DNA of 64,000 nt, from assembly GCA_026724425.1 (NCBI GenBank), contig JAIUCV010000007.1:21605286-21669285 (forward strand), given 5' to 3'. The DNA is from Erythrophleum ivorense. Lineage: Eukaryota; Streptophyta; Magnoliopsida; Fabales; Fabaceae. The notes beneath the pieces were generated by a model, which was not told the origin of the DNA, made no database searches, and saw only the letters and a program-made list of their open reading frames with translations. The first letter of the stretch is position 1, and the number at the start of each line of letters is the position of its first letter. Positions 1 to 12,878 of this stretch are shown piece by piece. The position numbers were made by a program, and so were the translations under genes.

Positions 1-743
1 AAATCAACTCCACTATATACTTGTTTATTTGGTTTTCAGATTTTTGAAAAACATAAAATTGAGTAAACTAGTACTAATATGCCCAAATTGGATTCTTTTC
101 TGTTGTGCAAATTGGTGAGAATGACATAAAGATGTAAAAGTTTGTATGAAACCTATTTTTTCTTTTTATACTTATTCTTTTTTTTTTTCCTCTCTGATTA
201 CATTATATGTAATTCATTTATGAATTACAGAGGATTCAAACTCTATTTTATAATTGTTTCTTTTTTTTTTCTTTTTAATATTGTTAGATTATTGAGCTGT
301 CATGATGCTAACTCCAATCTATAAATAAATGCTAAAAAAAATTAATCAATTAATATTTAAAATTCCTTTTTAATTTTGAAATTTGAAAAGCCAGTTAATA
401 ATTTTAGTGGAAATTTTAATAAACAAACAAACTTATTGACATTTTTTTTTTGGGTGATCATGCATTTTGCATGCAAAAATGTTTGAGGCAGAGGTAAAAG
501 ACAGAGGACCCCTCTTCAAAACACAACCAAATTTCTAAGACAAGCTCTCATCCTCCTTTGGTAAATTATGTATCTGATATGGAATCCAAGATCGAAATTC
601 AAATTATGACCCAAATCATATCATGTGACATAATTATTTGAACAGTATATTTGTTGCAAAAGTAAATAAATACCTTCAACCATCTTGAATGTCGTGTGAG
701 AGAGAGAGAGAGATGTGTACTTTTCATTAACTTATATGTTCAC

Positions 744-779
<36 letters not shown>

Positions 780-2040
780 AAATTCATGTCATAATTAACC
801 AGTAATTGTCTTTTATAAAAAAAATATTCTGTGACTGACAGAAGATATTTGCAAAAACTGACACAATTAACCATTAAAACACGTTTGGAAACAATTAATT
901 TGGCTATCACGAATTATCATGAGCCTGAATACCTTAAGTAAAAAGCTCTTTAAAGTTATATTACGTTATTTTTTTAATATATGCTAAACTGTTATTTTTT
1001 TAAAAAGAGTACAAGTTGTAAAATTAAAAGCACTAAATTCATAATAATTATATATACTTCCTTTTGGTTAATTTAAATTTAAACTCAAATCCTCTAGCTT
1101 GAAGACTCAAAACTTTTCCTAAAGTCCTCGTCCTTATGTTGCTTTAGCTTTGTCTCCTTGCTGACCTAATCAGGTAGCAGCCCAACATTATAGAAAAGAA
1201 AACTGAAGGCAGAGCCATCTCAGTCGGTGGGTCGGTTCATTCTCCATTACGATAAGCTAAAAGATAACAAATCAAATGATGTTTAAGCTCACATCTACGT
1301 ATAATTAATATACGATTGTATCTTATTTAAATTTAATTTAATTTTATCATAATATCTAAGTAAAATTAATCAAATCTAAATATAATTATCTATAATAATA
1401 ATTGCAAAGGGCTATTATATTTTTAAATATATAAACTATTTTTTAAAATTAAAAAAATTGTGAAAAATTATGGACCCGAAAGAAACTAGGATTTTTAAGT
1501 AAAAATTCTGTGTGATTTCAATAAATAAATTTTGAAGCGAAAGCCACCCGTTAATGATCTCACACCGCAAGTGGTGGTGGGGATATATATTTAGAAGGAA
1601 ACAAGCATTGAAAAATGGAGAAGCAAACAAAAGTGTTGAGCATTGATTCGCGGAAACGTTCCCTAAAAGACATAGTCAACAATAAGGTCATCCTTTTCCA
1701 TTGCCATTCTTTTCTCTTGTCTAAGTTTCTAACCAATTCTGCATCATCATCAACATCATCATTATTATCATAATTCAATATCACTTTCCCTAGGAGCATT
1801 CCAAATCATCGAATTTAGCTCCTTTGTTACTTATAGATCTATATTGTAGAGTAACTTCGTTGACACCACCAATTGGGTAAGGTGCATTATTTGGCTATGA
1901 ATTGTAAGATCTTTGAGTGTAAAATAGTATGCATATATATATATAGTCGTCTTTAAAATTCAAAATATTTAAATCAAAGTTAAATTAAAAAAAAAAAAAC
2001 TAACAAGTTATGGCATTGCTGAAAGAGTGATGATTTTATA
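1..2040. other. Gene-free AT-rich intergenic DNA
   Basis: I see no credible gene here. Reading frames are short and follow low-complexity T/A runs. A GA microsatellite lies at 699-712 and a TA microsatellite at 749-775. The minus-strand frames at 1436-1799 show no family motif. Confidence 0.6.
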
Positions 2041-2065
2041 ATGAATTTGGCTCTACCATCAACTT

Positions 2066-2255
2066 TAATAATTATTAAATATAAAATAATATTTTGTTCA
2101 TAATTTTATCTTTGATTGCTTGTAATATTAAGATATTTAATAATTAATAGTTCTTTGTAGAGTTAGTTTGACTTGTGTGATTAATTAATAAGTATAATTA
2201 TTGTGATAGATTTAATAAATCAAACAAAATGTTATTTTATATTTAATAGTTACTA
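2066..2255. repeat. Fold-back MITE, copy A
   Basis: The left arm (2072-2098, an AT-rich block reading ATATAAAATAATATTTTGTT in its middle) is nearly the reverse complement of the right arm (2222-2249). A related fold-back with the same arm core lies at 5010-5185, so this is a dispersed family. There is no coding capacity. The superfamily cannot be assigned because the ends are not sharply defined. Confidence 0.5.
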
Positions 2256-2492
2256 TATTATTATTAAGGTTTAAAATATAACCATCGAGTTCATGGGATT
2301 ATTACTTTTGCAAAAATTGCTTCTCGCCAAAATAGATGGAAGGGAATTTTCTTATTAATACGAACTTGGATTTCTTCTCAGGTATTAAGTATAACAAGTC
2401 AGGGACGTCCTCTCACATCAAACATTAAATATCAAACTCCAACCATATAATTATCATTTTCATCAAAGGTTACCTTTTATTTATGTTTTTTC

Positions 2493-2927
2493 GAGTAAAT
2501 TATCCAAGTCATGGTTAAATTTGGTTGAAATTATATAATTTTTTTTATCTATTTTTAAAATATACACAAATTTTACATAGGTTTTGTTAAAATTATTTAT
2601 ACTTTTATTTTATTTTTAAAATATCTACAAATCTTCTTATTTTAAGTAAATTACACTAACATCTTATGAGTTTTGTTAAAATTACACTAGCCTTCTCTCT
2701 ATTTCTAAAAAGAGGGTGAAGGTCTATATAATTTTAAAAAAAAATACAAGAGACATTTATATAATTTATTATTTGTTTCAAGAAAGTTTATGTATGTTTA
2801 GAAAATTAAAAAAATATTTATATAATTTACTGTTTGTTTAAGAGAAATTTGCATATGTTTTGAAAATAAAATAGGTATTTATATAATTTTAACAAAATTC
2901 AAAAGAGATTTTTGTAATTTATTCTTA
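2493..2927. repeat. Long-inverted-repeat MITE about 430 bp
   Basis: The left end (GAGTAAATTA...GGTTGAAATTATATAA) pairs with the reverse complement of the right end (...TATAATTTTAACAAAATTC...TAATTTATTC). Similar blocks recur inside, each pairing TAAATTA or TATAATTT with AAAAGAG and TTTTGTTAAA segments. This is the pattern of a non-autonomous TIR element. I could not fix a target-site duplication. Confidence 0.5.
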
Positions 2928-2929
2928 TT

Positions 2930-4990
2930 TTTCATTTTTTACTTCTTACAAAAGAATCAACCTAGCTTTGAGATGAACTAAGAAGAGAAATTAAGGGGCA
3001 GCGGAGGGAACATATATCAAACTCATTTTTAATTTGAAAAACTGAAGTTATTAATATTATCTTAGCTATTAGGCCATCTTTTTCGACGTTCACTTTAGCT
3101 TAACTTGGTTGGTGCATAGTGAACAAGGACACACTGCATTAATTAGTTGTCCCAATTCTGTGTACTCGGTTACAAATATACCGTTACAACTCTTTGGTGA
3201 AATTTTTATTTTTATACTTCTTCAAGTTGTGGTTTTAACAAAGGCATCCCTACCTACTTGACGTAGCAGCCCATGCGCATTTAAATATGTCAACTGTCAC
3301 CTAATCTAGATTAAATATTTAATTTCTGTTAATTTCTTCAATATATTTTGTGCTTTTCTACAAGCAATTAGATGGCAAATTTGTGATTTAAACTATGTAA
3401 GATAACCTTCTTTCAAAATCTCCGTGCTCAAGTTGAATTCAGGACCATACATATTCCTTCTTTAGAAGGGTACAAAGGAGAGCCACGTATGACTTGTTTT
3501 ACAAGTCAAGCAAAGTAGACAGAGCATGCGACATCAAACTCAATTAGCCATGTGATATGGCTAAGTAACTGCCAAACTTTTTAAGACTATTGCTGTACAA
3601 TAGATCTGAATCAAATCAATTAAGTTGAAGTCACAAGAACTTTTGCTTAATTATGCATACGTTTGATTTCTTATGAAACCAACTTTGCTTACAATTTAAT
3701 AACTAGTTCATGATCAAATTAGCCCCTCAGTATGAATGGTTTTGTCAAAGGAAAGTTATCGAATTTGACCTACTTGATGATCAGCTTCAGTTATGCAAAA
3801 TGGAGTAACTTGCCTGCTATTTTAGCCGTTGACTTTTGCATAAAAAATTAAGAAGAACAAACAAACAAGTCAAACTATCTTAATCTTACATTATTCCTTC
3901 TTAATGTTGGTTACAACCTAACAACTACTTTTTAAGCATGTGAGTGAGAAAACTTAGTTTCTTTTTTTCTGGCATAATGGTTTTACCTAACATAGAGCAA
4001 ACCCTCCACACAAAAAACAATTTGAGAGATATTTATACAACAAACCCATGTGTAATGTAGTGAATGATCGATATCTGTACGTATTCATAAAGCAAGAATT
4101 AGATGCTCAATTAGTTGCCGTGAATTTATTGAAGGGGCCCCGTGTAGTTTCTCCTTTCTTTCACTACATTTTTTGACCAAGCAAACAAAGCATTTAGTGA
4201 TTTAAGAGAAAGTAAACCCCGCCGTCTTATAAAATGTAAGTATACCAAATGAATAAATATATAAATATGTTAGACTTAAGTTTTATTGAAAAACGTATTT
4301 TACATGCTTATATATGTACCAATTTATGATAAGGCTATCTTTTTGCACGTCAATTGATATTATAATTTTTCTCAGACAATCTCAAAGACATATCTGACTT
4401 AATACATTTAGGAAAATAAATTTTTCTAGATGCTTGTTTTCAAATTTAAACTGTAATACTTAAAGTAGGAAGCACACTTGTTTAAACACTAAACTAATCT
4501 CTTAAGATTCATGATTAATTTAATTTACATATCTTTCATATATAAAATATATAATAAATAAAAATTTCTTGAGATTAAATGACGAACATGTGACTCAACT
4601 GCAAAATGCCTCGGCACACAACTAGCTAGGCCTAGACAAGCTTTTCTTCTCTGGGGTGGAATTAGAATATATCTCCACATTTCATGCTTCCCTTTCCTTC
4701 TTTTTCTCACTCTTGCTCTCTTTGCTTAACTCTTTTTCATGATGTTACTATTCTTTTATGCACAAAACGAAGGCGTTGCCTTTGATTCACGCCACAAACA
4801 CTATGATTTCATGCCTCCCCTACAAAGTCATACACACTAAAAAGCCTCAGCACTGCCTAAGCCGTGTTTGACTCTCACCCTCGTGATTTTCTGTTCATGA
4901 GAAAGATGCTTGGGACTTTCCCTTTTCTGCTTTGCCTTTAAAGCCTATTTATTATGAACGATGATCTTATATTTTTAAAAATATATATCT
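2930..4990. other. Intergenic DNA, no gene recognised
   Basis: Mixed AT-rich sequence with somewhat higher complexity around 4590-4930. No long frame, splice-consistent exon, tRNA or known plant microRNA sequence was recognised on either strand. The minus-strand frame at 4525-4710 has no family motif. Confidence 0.5.
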
Positions 4991-5009
4991 TTTAGTTACG
5001 ACACAATTA

Positions 5010-5185
5010 ATTAATTAATATATAAAATAATATTTTATTAAATAATTACTCAAAGTATTAAATTATTTAATAATGAGTAGTTCTTAAAAGAATGAATTTA
5101 ATTTTTACATAATTAATGAATATGATTATAATAATAAATTTACTAAAATAGGCAAAATATTATTCTATACTTAGTAATATTTAAT
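5010..5185. repeat. Fold-back MITE, copy B
   Basis: The left arm (about 5020-5042) and right arm (about 5146-5180) are imperfect reverse complements and share the ATATAAAATAATATTTT core with the element at 2066-2255. It is a second member of that small AT-rich fold-back family. Confidence 0.4.
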
Positions 5186-6094
5186 AATTAATTGTGTTAT
5201 AAACTAATGTAATCCCAAAAATATAAGATTATTACTCAGTATTTAGAGTATTAAATTTAATAAATGAAATTTAGCTAAAACTTTTTAAAGTTTACCAATT
5301 TTTTGATAAAAATATAATTTATAAAGAGTTTTATTTTAAAAGATCTATTTATATAGTGCTAAATCATAAAATATTCATTTATTATATTTATTAAAAATTA
5401 TAAAAGATATATAGATTATGCCTAAATTTTATCTTTTATAAATTAACCTGTTTATGGACCCATACAACGTCCATTAACCACCAAATCTGGCAGCACCAAG
5501 TCCCAGTGGGTCTAACTAGAATTAGGATCTTTATGGCCACAGATTCTTATTATTTTGTGTATTCACTAATTATTAATTGGGAGTTGATGCTATGGATGGT
5601 GGCTGCTCATTTTGAGATTAAACCCTTTTTGACAAAAACTAGATATAGATCATTATAATGACAAGAATTTGATCACGGGTTTTCATTATGAGTTACATCA
5701 CGAGCTTTACCTTTTTTGTCAATTTCTTATATATAAACTCTGAAATTTGAATTATTTTTATGTTAAATTAATGAAATATAATACTCAGTTCGCAATTAGG
5801 TTTACTGATGATTCAGAGAAAATTTTAGTGCAAAAAATGTAGTTAAGTGGCATTTTGTGTTGTAAATTTCTTTTAGGGTCCAATGACAATTATCACGTTG
5901 AAAGTATGGTAAAGAAATAATTAAAAAAAAAAACTTAGCACAATTTAAGAGCTCTATATTGTTTAGTTCCTAGAATGAGATACAATAGATTTCTCTTTTA
6001 ACTACAAGGAGAATCAAAGGTTGTCCATAGCTACTAGTCTTTGTTGTGTATGCTGAAGATGAATTAACCATTTGTTAAGGACACCAATTGATAG

Positions 6095-6627
6095 GAGTGT
6101 TCAAAATTAAACTAAACCTATTAAACTAACTCAAACCAAAACAAACCTATCAAAAACTAAGCAAAACTAAAATAAATTGGCTTGGTTTAGTTTTCAACAT
6201 ATTAGAACTGATTGGTTCAATTATCGATTTTTTATGATTTGGTTCTGTTTTAACCAAACCAAAATATTTTATAGAATATTTTTAATTTTTTATTAACATC
6301 AAGGATAATTTTAGTATTGTTAAATTCTTTACTAGGAATTTGGGATTGATTATTTAGCACAAAATTATAGTTTTAAACCTTTTGAGATTGCTTTACATGA
6401 TTTTGGACCTTATAAATCTAGAGAAAATACATGTAGATTTAGAAAATTTTAAAACATGGACTTAAATGGAAATTCATTGTAAGTATGAATCAAACCAAAT
6501 GAAAACTAAACCAAACTAACTATAAACAAAATTGAATAGGTTTTTTTTTTTCAAAAAACTAACTTGTTTGGTTCGGTTCATTTTAAGTTCAAAACCAAAC
6601 CAAACCAAACCAAAACTACAAACACTC
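6095..6627. repeat. Non-autonomous TIR element about 530 bp
   Basis: The ends are GAGTGTT and AACACTC in inverted orientation, followed inward by long stretches of AACCAAAC or GGTTTGGTT-type repeats (left 6108-6250, right 6560-6620). This arrangement is common for hAT-like MITEs in eudicots. The target duplication is not clear, so the superfamily is an inference. It sits just upstream of the Harbinger transposase relic. Confidence 0.5.
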
Positions 6628-6639
6628 TTAGTCGACAAT

Positions 6640-7006
6640 TGTAAGTATTATTTAGTTGACATAGTTTAAGTTAAGGAGTGCTCTAATTACACCATATAGA
6701 AGTGTGTGCTATCATTTGTATGAGTACTCTGATTAAGGACTAGCAAATTTTGAAAAACTATTCAATCATCTAAATGAATCATTGTGCAATTCTATTGAGC
6801 AAGCATTTGGTTTTGTCAAAAAGTGTTTTCTTATAATTTCAAGTGAAGCAGAACTATGTTATAGGCTTGAAATTAACTCAATCATACATTGTTTTGGCTT
6901 GTTTCATCCTGCATAACTACCTTATGAGGGTTAATTCTAACCTCAATTTAATAGCTGAAGCTTATAAAGAGCTCCATAATAGTAAAAGACATCTAGAGGA
7001 AACTTA
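6640..7006 (+). pseudogene. PIF/Harbinger transposase relic, 5' part
   Basis: Two frames carry the hallmarks of a Harbinger nuclease (HARBI1/ALP1-like). A stretch at about 6650-6670 reads KYYLVD. After a frameshift, about 6719-6900 reads LFNHLNESLCNSIEQAFGF followed by VKKCFLIISSEAELCYRLEI. In the family the block ...N.IERAFGVLKKRF... contains the third acidic DDE residue; here it is I-E-Q-A-F-G. Stops and at least one frameshift break it. It is cut at 7006, where a Ty1/copia element begins; the transposase C-terminus resumes at 20342 beyond that element. The call rests on motif recognition by eye. Helix-turn-helix partner genes were not found. Confidence 0.65.
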
Positions 7007-7441
7007 TGAAAGACATTTCTAAATTTTAATAATGAATTCCCTCCAAACTAAATAAACACAATAATCCCATATATTCCAAATTGAGATTATATTAAGGAAA
7101 TATAAAGTCATAATTTGGTCTTGCCAAAGTATAATAGATTAGATCAGAAGCAGTTTTCAAGTGGAGTTTGTGATCAATAATGGCGTTGATTGGGAAGGTT
7201 ACAGTCTTCTTGGAACCCTTTCACCAAAATTTCAGTTCTCACCATTTGAGTCTTCCTATTAAAGGATCAAAAAGTTTATCATACAATAACTTTTCTTTAC
7301 CCACTCACCCTAAAATAAATGCCTATATGGCATATTTTTAGAATATTTGGGCCATAACATTTAAAAAAAAAAAGAATATTCCATAATGAATATTATTTTA
7401 ATTATTCTAATTATAATATTTTATTTTTAAAATATCCAACA
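7007..7441 (-). repeat. 3' LTR of the copia element
   Basis: Read on the minus strand it begins TGTTGGATATTTT and ends ...TTTCA. It aligns over its full length with 19898-20341, sharing for instance the AATATTTGGGCC block. The 5-bp target duplication ACTTA lies just outside at 7002-7006. Confidence 0.8.
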
Positions 7442-7456
7442 TTCTTCTACTTGGCC
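7442..7456 (-). other. Polypurine tract of copia element
   Basis: On the minus strand this reads GGCCAAGTAGAAGAA immediately before the TGTTGG start of the 3' LTR. That is the position and form of the plus-strand primer of copia elements, and it fixes the element's orientation. Confidence 0.7.
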
Positions 7457-7674
7457 TAAATGTTATTTGCCATATAGTATGTCCATGGATAAATTAAACA
7501 CATATTATAAGACCACAATAGTAAGTTCTTTGATAATTGAGCATTATTTTTTTTTGTATTACTTGTAATATATCCCTAAGCTTTATAGGGTATTTATCTT
7601 TATTTATAAACTTCAAATGTTTATTTGGGTTTAGACTTAAATATTTATTAATATTACAAAATGTACCAAAAATT

Positions 7675-8283
7675 AGAGATAACAAATTATAATTTGAATT
7701 TCATCACTTAAATGTACCTCAACTAGACCAACAACAATACAATGTGATCTAAGTTTTATATGAGGGAAATAATCCCTAAACTCTTTAAATCCATATTATT
7801 AGTTAAAAGATCTTTATTCTTTATATACTCTATAACCACTTGTCTTTATATGTTCATAATACCTCTTGATTTTGAAGCCCACTGATGAAACTATCTAACC
7901 AGATTACCCTATGACCTTGCTTCAAATAAGATATAAATTCAGCCTTTATAATTGAAGTAATAGTTAAATTAGAGATAGCAAATTATAATTTGAATTTCAT
8001 CACTTAAATGCACCTTAACTACACTAACAACAACACAATGCGATCCAAGTCTTATATGAGGCAAGTAATCCTTAAACTCTTTAAATGCATATTATTAGTT
8101 AAATGATTTATTCCTTATGTGTTATATAACCACTTGTCTTTATATGTTCATAGTACCTTTTAATGGGCTCAAATTGTATTCATAATTTGAAGCCCAATGA
8201 TGAAACTATTTAACAAAATTATCTTATGAACTTACTTCAAATAAGATAAAAATTCAACTTTCTTGGTGGAAGTAATAGTTAAA
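7675..8283. repeat. Tandem duplication, unit about 300 bp
   Basis: 7675-7970 and 7971-8283 are two direct copies. Each starts with AGCAAATTATAATTTGAATTTC or a close variant and runs through the ACCACTTGTCTTTATATG block. They lie between the pol relic and the polypurine tract, i.e. in the 3' non-coding part of the copia element. The copies differ by several substitutions and a small insertion. Confidence 0.7.
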
Positions 8284-8399
8284 CCCATTGCACTCCCCCA
8301 TGATATGGTTTAATTAGCAAACATAAAGATGTATCATAATATTGACTCATTATTGTTAATGCATCCTACAAAATTTGAATTTAATAATCAACATCTTTT

Positions 8400-9363
8400 T
8401 AATTGTTGGTTCTCATATATGTAAGTATGAAATTTAATCTACCTTAAATGAACTTCATAGTAATCTTTGCAACCTTTTTTAATAATCTAAGCCTAAATAA
8501 CTTTGATATCTATCCAACATTTCTTCAACAAACGTTATGTCTAGCCTTATACACATCTAGGCAAACATTAAGCATTTAGCTACTAAAATAAAAATAATAG
8601 TTTCCATATCTTCTCTTTCAATATCATATTTGGGACATAAGAACAAATTAAATTTATGCATTTTTACAATGGGAGTCACATCTGGTGGGCAACTTTTTAT
8701 TTAGAAATGGTTAAGTGCTTCATTAATCGAGGTTTCTTATGATGACCTTAAGATACTTTAAGATATATCTCTATATGAATTCTCATATTTATAACACATG
8801 ATATCTTACTTATATCTTTCATGTCATAGTTCTTGAACCAAAACTATTTTACTTCATGTAATAGCCCTAAATCACTAAATACAAGTAATATATCATCTAC
8901 ATATAGAACCAAATAGATGGCTTCACCTTGTGGTGTATGCATTAATCCATGATATTTTCAATGAAATAAAAAAAAAAGTGATTACATCATAATAATTCAA
9001 GTACCATTGGTGAGTCCAAAAATGGACTTCTTAACCTTACATACTAAATTCTCATTGGCATTTGATGAGGCCTTTTACCTCTTCCTCGAAATTATCATTA
9101 ATAAAGGTCATTTTCACATCTATTTGGTGTTATTCCATGTGAAAAAGGAATAGCTAAAACCATAAAGATACAAGGGAATTCTTCTTTAATATAGAAGAGA
9201 ATGTCTCTCTATAGTTAATTATCTCCTTCTGTATGAAACCCTTGGCAAACAATTTAGCCTTGTAGTACTCACTGTTGCTTAGTGAGTTTTTCTTAGTCTT
9301 ATAGAACCTTTTATAGCCAAATTGCCTTAGCTCCACTAGGTAACTTGACAAGGTCTCACTCAT
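8400..9363 (-). pseudogene. Copia reverse transcriptase/RNase H relic
   Basis: On the minus strand, 9363-9154 gives a 69-residue frame with ...YKRFYKTKKNS...YYKAKLFAKGFIQKE..NYRETFS, the N-terminal signature of plant copia reverse transcriptase (family: GYKWIFKTK...YKARLVAKGFTQKEGIDY.ETF). The catalytic box reads LYVDDILLV at about 8906-8880, with the Y-V-D-D codons at 8892-8903. Downstream on the same strand, MKDISKISCVINMRIH (about 8817-8770) matches the MKD.G.A.YVIGI.I block. Several frameshifts and stops make it non-functional. Confidence 0.8.
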
Positions 9364-9658
9364 TGTTATTTGCCATGGATTTCATCTCATCTATCATAAC
9401 ATTATGCTATAACTTGCAATTCACACCACTCATTGTCTGTGAAAACATTACGAGGTGCTTCTCAATATTTATGTTGTAGTCAAATTCTATAAGGTACATT
9501 ATGTAGTGTCAATTTCCTAACCCTTGATAATCTTCTCAATTCAACCTTGCTCAATAGTAGTATCCTCTATTATTTTGAGGTGCCTTTAATTTATCTGAAG
9601 TGCCTTATCAAGAATTGATAGGATTAATATGATGTTGATACTTCTAGTTTCCAATATG

Positions 9659-9910
9659 TCAAATTGGAATTTCTACAATTTCATTATGTTTTACATTCAT
9701 ACAAACTAAATAAGTGTCATGTAAAACTAGTGTTCCATCATATCTAGTAAAAGTTGTTTTCTTTATATGATCATCTTCAATAACTATATCATGAGATTGA
9801 TCACTCCCACTAATTATGTCATTCTTTAGAAACTTGGCATTTCTAGTTCTTATATATCTCATAAATGTGAAAGATAATAAAAACTTGTAACCCTTAGACA
9901 TTTTTTGCAT
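9659..9910 (-). pseudogene. Copia integrase C-terminal / linker fragment
   Basis: An 83-residue frame contains RNAKFLKNDIISGSDQ. This matches the segment between integrase and RT in Tnt1-94/copia-type polyproteins (RNAKFLEND..SGSDQ). It lies in the expected order between the RT relic (leftward) and the integrase core (rightward) on the minus strand. Confidence 0.7.
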
Positions 9911-10139
9911 AGCCTATAAATTAGGCTGTAACAATTCAAGGATCTAACTTTTTCTCATATGGATTATACACTTTAACCTTCACAGGACAACCTTATACAT
10001 GTATATGATTCAAATTAGGTCCCTACTCTTTCCATATTTCAAAAGTGTTTTAGAAACAACCTTTGTTAAACCCTATTCAATATATATACTACTATTTAAG
10101 TGCATCTTTCTATGAAGAAAGAGAAAGTTTGGAATTTCT

Positions 10140-10330
10140 AAGCATACTCCTCAATCATATCCAACAACATCTAATTCCTTCTTTTAACCACACCATTCAT
10201 AATAGGTAAGCCAGGCATGGTATATTTGTAGAACATACCATGATCCAGAAGGAACTTAGCAAATAGATTAGGTGCTTGTTCATCACGTATATGCTTGTCA
10301 AAATATTTATCTCCTCATCTGACCTTATTA
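10140..10330 (-). pseudogene. Copia integrase core fragment
   Basis: Minus-strand translation gives FLLDHGMFYKYTMPGLPIMN followed by GVVKRRN and LLDMI. This matches the rve integrase segment F...HGI..Q.TMPG.P.QNGVAERRNRTLLDM, in which the family's catalytic glutamate is the E of AERRN. Here that position reads K (V-K-R-R-N), so the catalytic residue appears lost. In-frame stops follow. Confidence 0.75.
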
Positions 10331-12878
10331 TATTAATCTGTTTATCAAATTTTTTTTTCACTTTTGCTTTATTGACCCTAAAGGCATAAGTGCCTCACTT
10401 TAATTCTAAGGTAAGTATATATACATGAAACGTGAAAAGTCACCAATAAAGGGAATGAAATATTTTTTTTACTAGTAGAATATAATTAAGACAACAGATA
10501 TAAATTCTTTTAGTTTCTTTAAATGGTATGTTGGTTTGCTTACACTTTAATACAGTCTATAGATAAATCAAAATCAATAAGGTTTAGGGATTCAATAACC
10601 CCTTCTTTTACTAACCCCTTAATTCTCTCAATAGAGATATATCCTAATCTCTTATATTATAAACTAGAAGAATTCTCACTTATGACAAGTTTGAACTAAA
10701 TGAGATTCAAAGTACATGAGAGATGATACCCTATCATTTCTTCTCTAGTCAAGCCTATCTTTTATTGAAATCATTCCTAATATATCTCTTCCTTTATGGT
10801 CTCTTTTCATGAAGCTAGTAACTAAATGAACCTCATTTAGGAACCCATTACCTTTAAAAGAAATGAGCCTTTTGTTTTCTTATACACCTATGTCCGATAA
10901 GACATTTACTATGTACCTTTCTTTATGTGTGTGATGAGAAATCTATAATGGCCCATAATGATAAGGTAGCTAATTGAGAATTGCTTGCACCAAGAATAAA
11001 AAAAGAGATCTCCATCTTAAGAGATTTAAGCCATACAACTATGTCTTACATATGTATTATGTGCTTTTGCACACCTTTAGGGATTGCTTAATTGCATGAA
11101 GGAAAGGGAGATGTAGAGATAATCTTATTTGCAATGCATGTTATGTCTTTATTATCATTATTCAACTGTGTCTAACTTTTTTTATTACTTTTTTTATGTC
11201 AAGGCACAAGGGACATTTGTCATCCAGATCATTCACTATACACATTTCATTTTCATACCTACCAATTCTGTGTACTAAATAGTTCATTAGTGCTAGCTTG
11301 CTTTATGGAGAACTACTTTACTATAAGTGTACTATTAGTGACCTATCTAATTATTTCTAACTTTAATCTATAACCTATAAATAGTCTTTAACCTTCTTAT
11401 ATTCAAGTATGAATGCAAGATAACTAGCCCTTGAATGAAATTTAATAAACATTATACTAAGGTGATAAATTGCTCTTAGAACTTATATAATATTATCTCA
11501 ACTTGTATGCTAATGTCAAAGGATACAACAAGTTCTTCCTATTGTAAAGCATAGTCAAAATCACCCTAAGTAATAGAGGATTGCCTCCTTCCATGCTCTA
11601 TAATTGTCCCTAATCAAAATTAGACCTAATTATAGGTAAGAAAACTTACATAGCCTGATAGGCTTGGCCCAAAAAAAGATAAGCCCATTTTAGAAAAGCC
11701 TAACTATAAAATGGCACAGGGTCAAGCTTTTTTTCAGCCTTAGTCAAGCCCAAGCTGGGGCTTATATTGGTGACATTTTTTTTATTATTAATCAATAATT
11801 ATATTGATTAATAATAGCCAAGTGCCTTTAGTCCCCTTACCATAGCCATTTAGCCAAATGCTTTTCTTCCTTCTTTGCCACCTTTACTAGTTCATAAGTC
11901 ACCATTAATAGTGCTGAGCACCAAAGTTCAACAGAGTAGCTCCCTTCACCACCAATGGCATTGTGTAGGTAGCCATCAATGATGGAGATTTATAGAGTAG
12001 ATTCTTTCATGCTTCATGGAGGTCCTTGTGCAACTCTTCTATTAATTATTCTCTTACAACTCTTTTGTAGATCAGGTAACAAATTAGCCATATCTTCATG
12101 CTCCAAAGATGATTCTAATTTAGTTTCTCCAAATTTCAACACCATAAAGTACTTATATAGATTTATAGATCTAGATTAGTTTCTCCTTATTTCATTATAG
12201 CCATATCTTTGTACTTTTGATTAAAAAATGATAATTGATCTAAAGACTAGTGTCATCAATGTCTAAAGATATCACTTACATGTTTTTTTAATTTTTTTTA
12301 CTCTATATTTTAATTGTTTCGAACCCAAAATTCATGCAACGATGTCAGACCCACTTTTTCTAACATTCTTTTAGGAGCTCAACCTGTGATCAATCTAATT
12401 CAAATAATCTTTCAACAATTTCAACAATTAAAAGAGATAATATGCTATGAGTAAAGACCCTAGCATAGCAAAATTTATGTATAACTAAAGACCTTAACAT
12501 ATTCATGTAAGACATATTAAACATAAGTTTTGTATAACTAAAATCTACCTATGAGTAAATACTTTAGCATAATGTCAATTTATGTATCATTTATGATGAA
12601 ATTAGAAAGCATTCATGCTTTCTAATACATGTGAACTACCTAGAAAACATGAAGTAATATTTATTATATTCTAATGAAGTACATAGTTATAGGTATCTAT
12701 CTGTGGGCTAAGACACACTATAATTACATGCCTAAATAGAATTGATGTCTTTAAATTTTTATGTGATATCTATATTTGTTTAGACACACCAAGAATGCAT
12801 ATTTACAAACGTGTAAGGATATTGTGATTACTCTTTAACTAAATAAGCAAATTGTAAGACATCTAATGGTATGCTTAG
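10331..12878 (-). other. Remaining internal copia sequence, strongly decayed
   Basis: This should hold the rest of integrase, protease and gag. I cannot support individual domains: all frames are broken and no C-x2-C-x4-H-x4-C knuckle or D-S-G-A protease box is readable. A short degenerate block at 11640-11760 has repeated AGGCTTGGCCC or AAGCCC-type motifs and resembles a separate small hAT-like repeat. The plus frame at 11979-12179 has no family signature. Confidence 0.35.

Noticed and set aside
749..775. TA repeat as a possible functional element
   Set aside because: A simple microsatellite of a kind expected in AT-rich plant DNA.
7675..8283. CRISPR-like repetition
   Set aside because: Only two long units with no spacers, in a plant retroelement.
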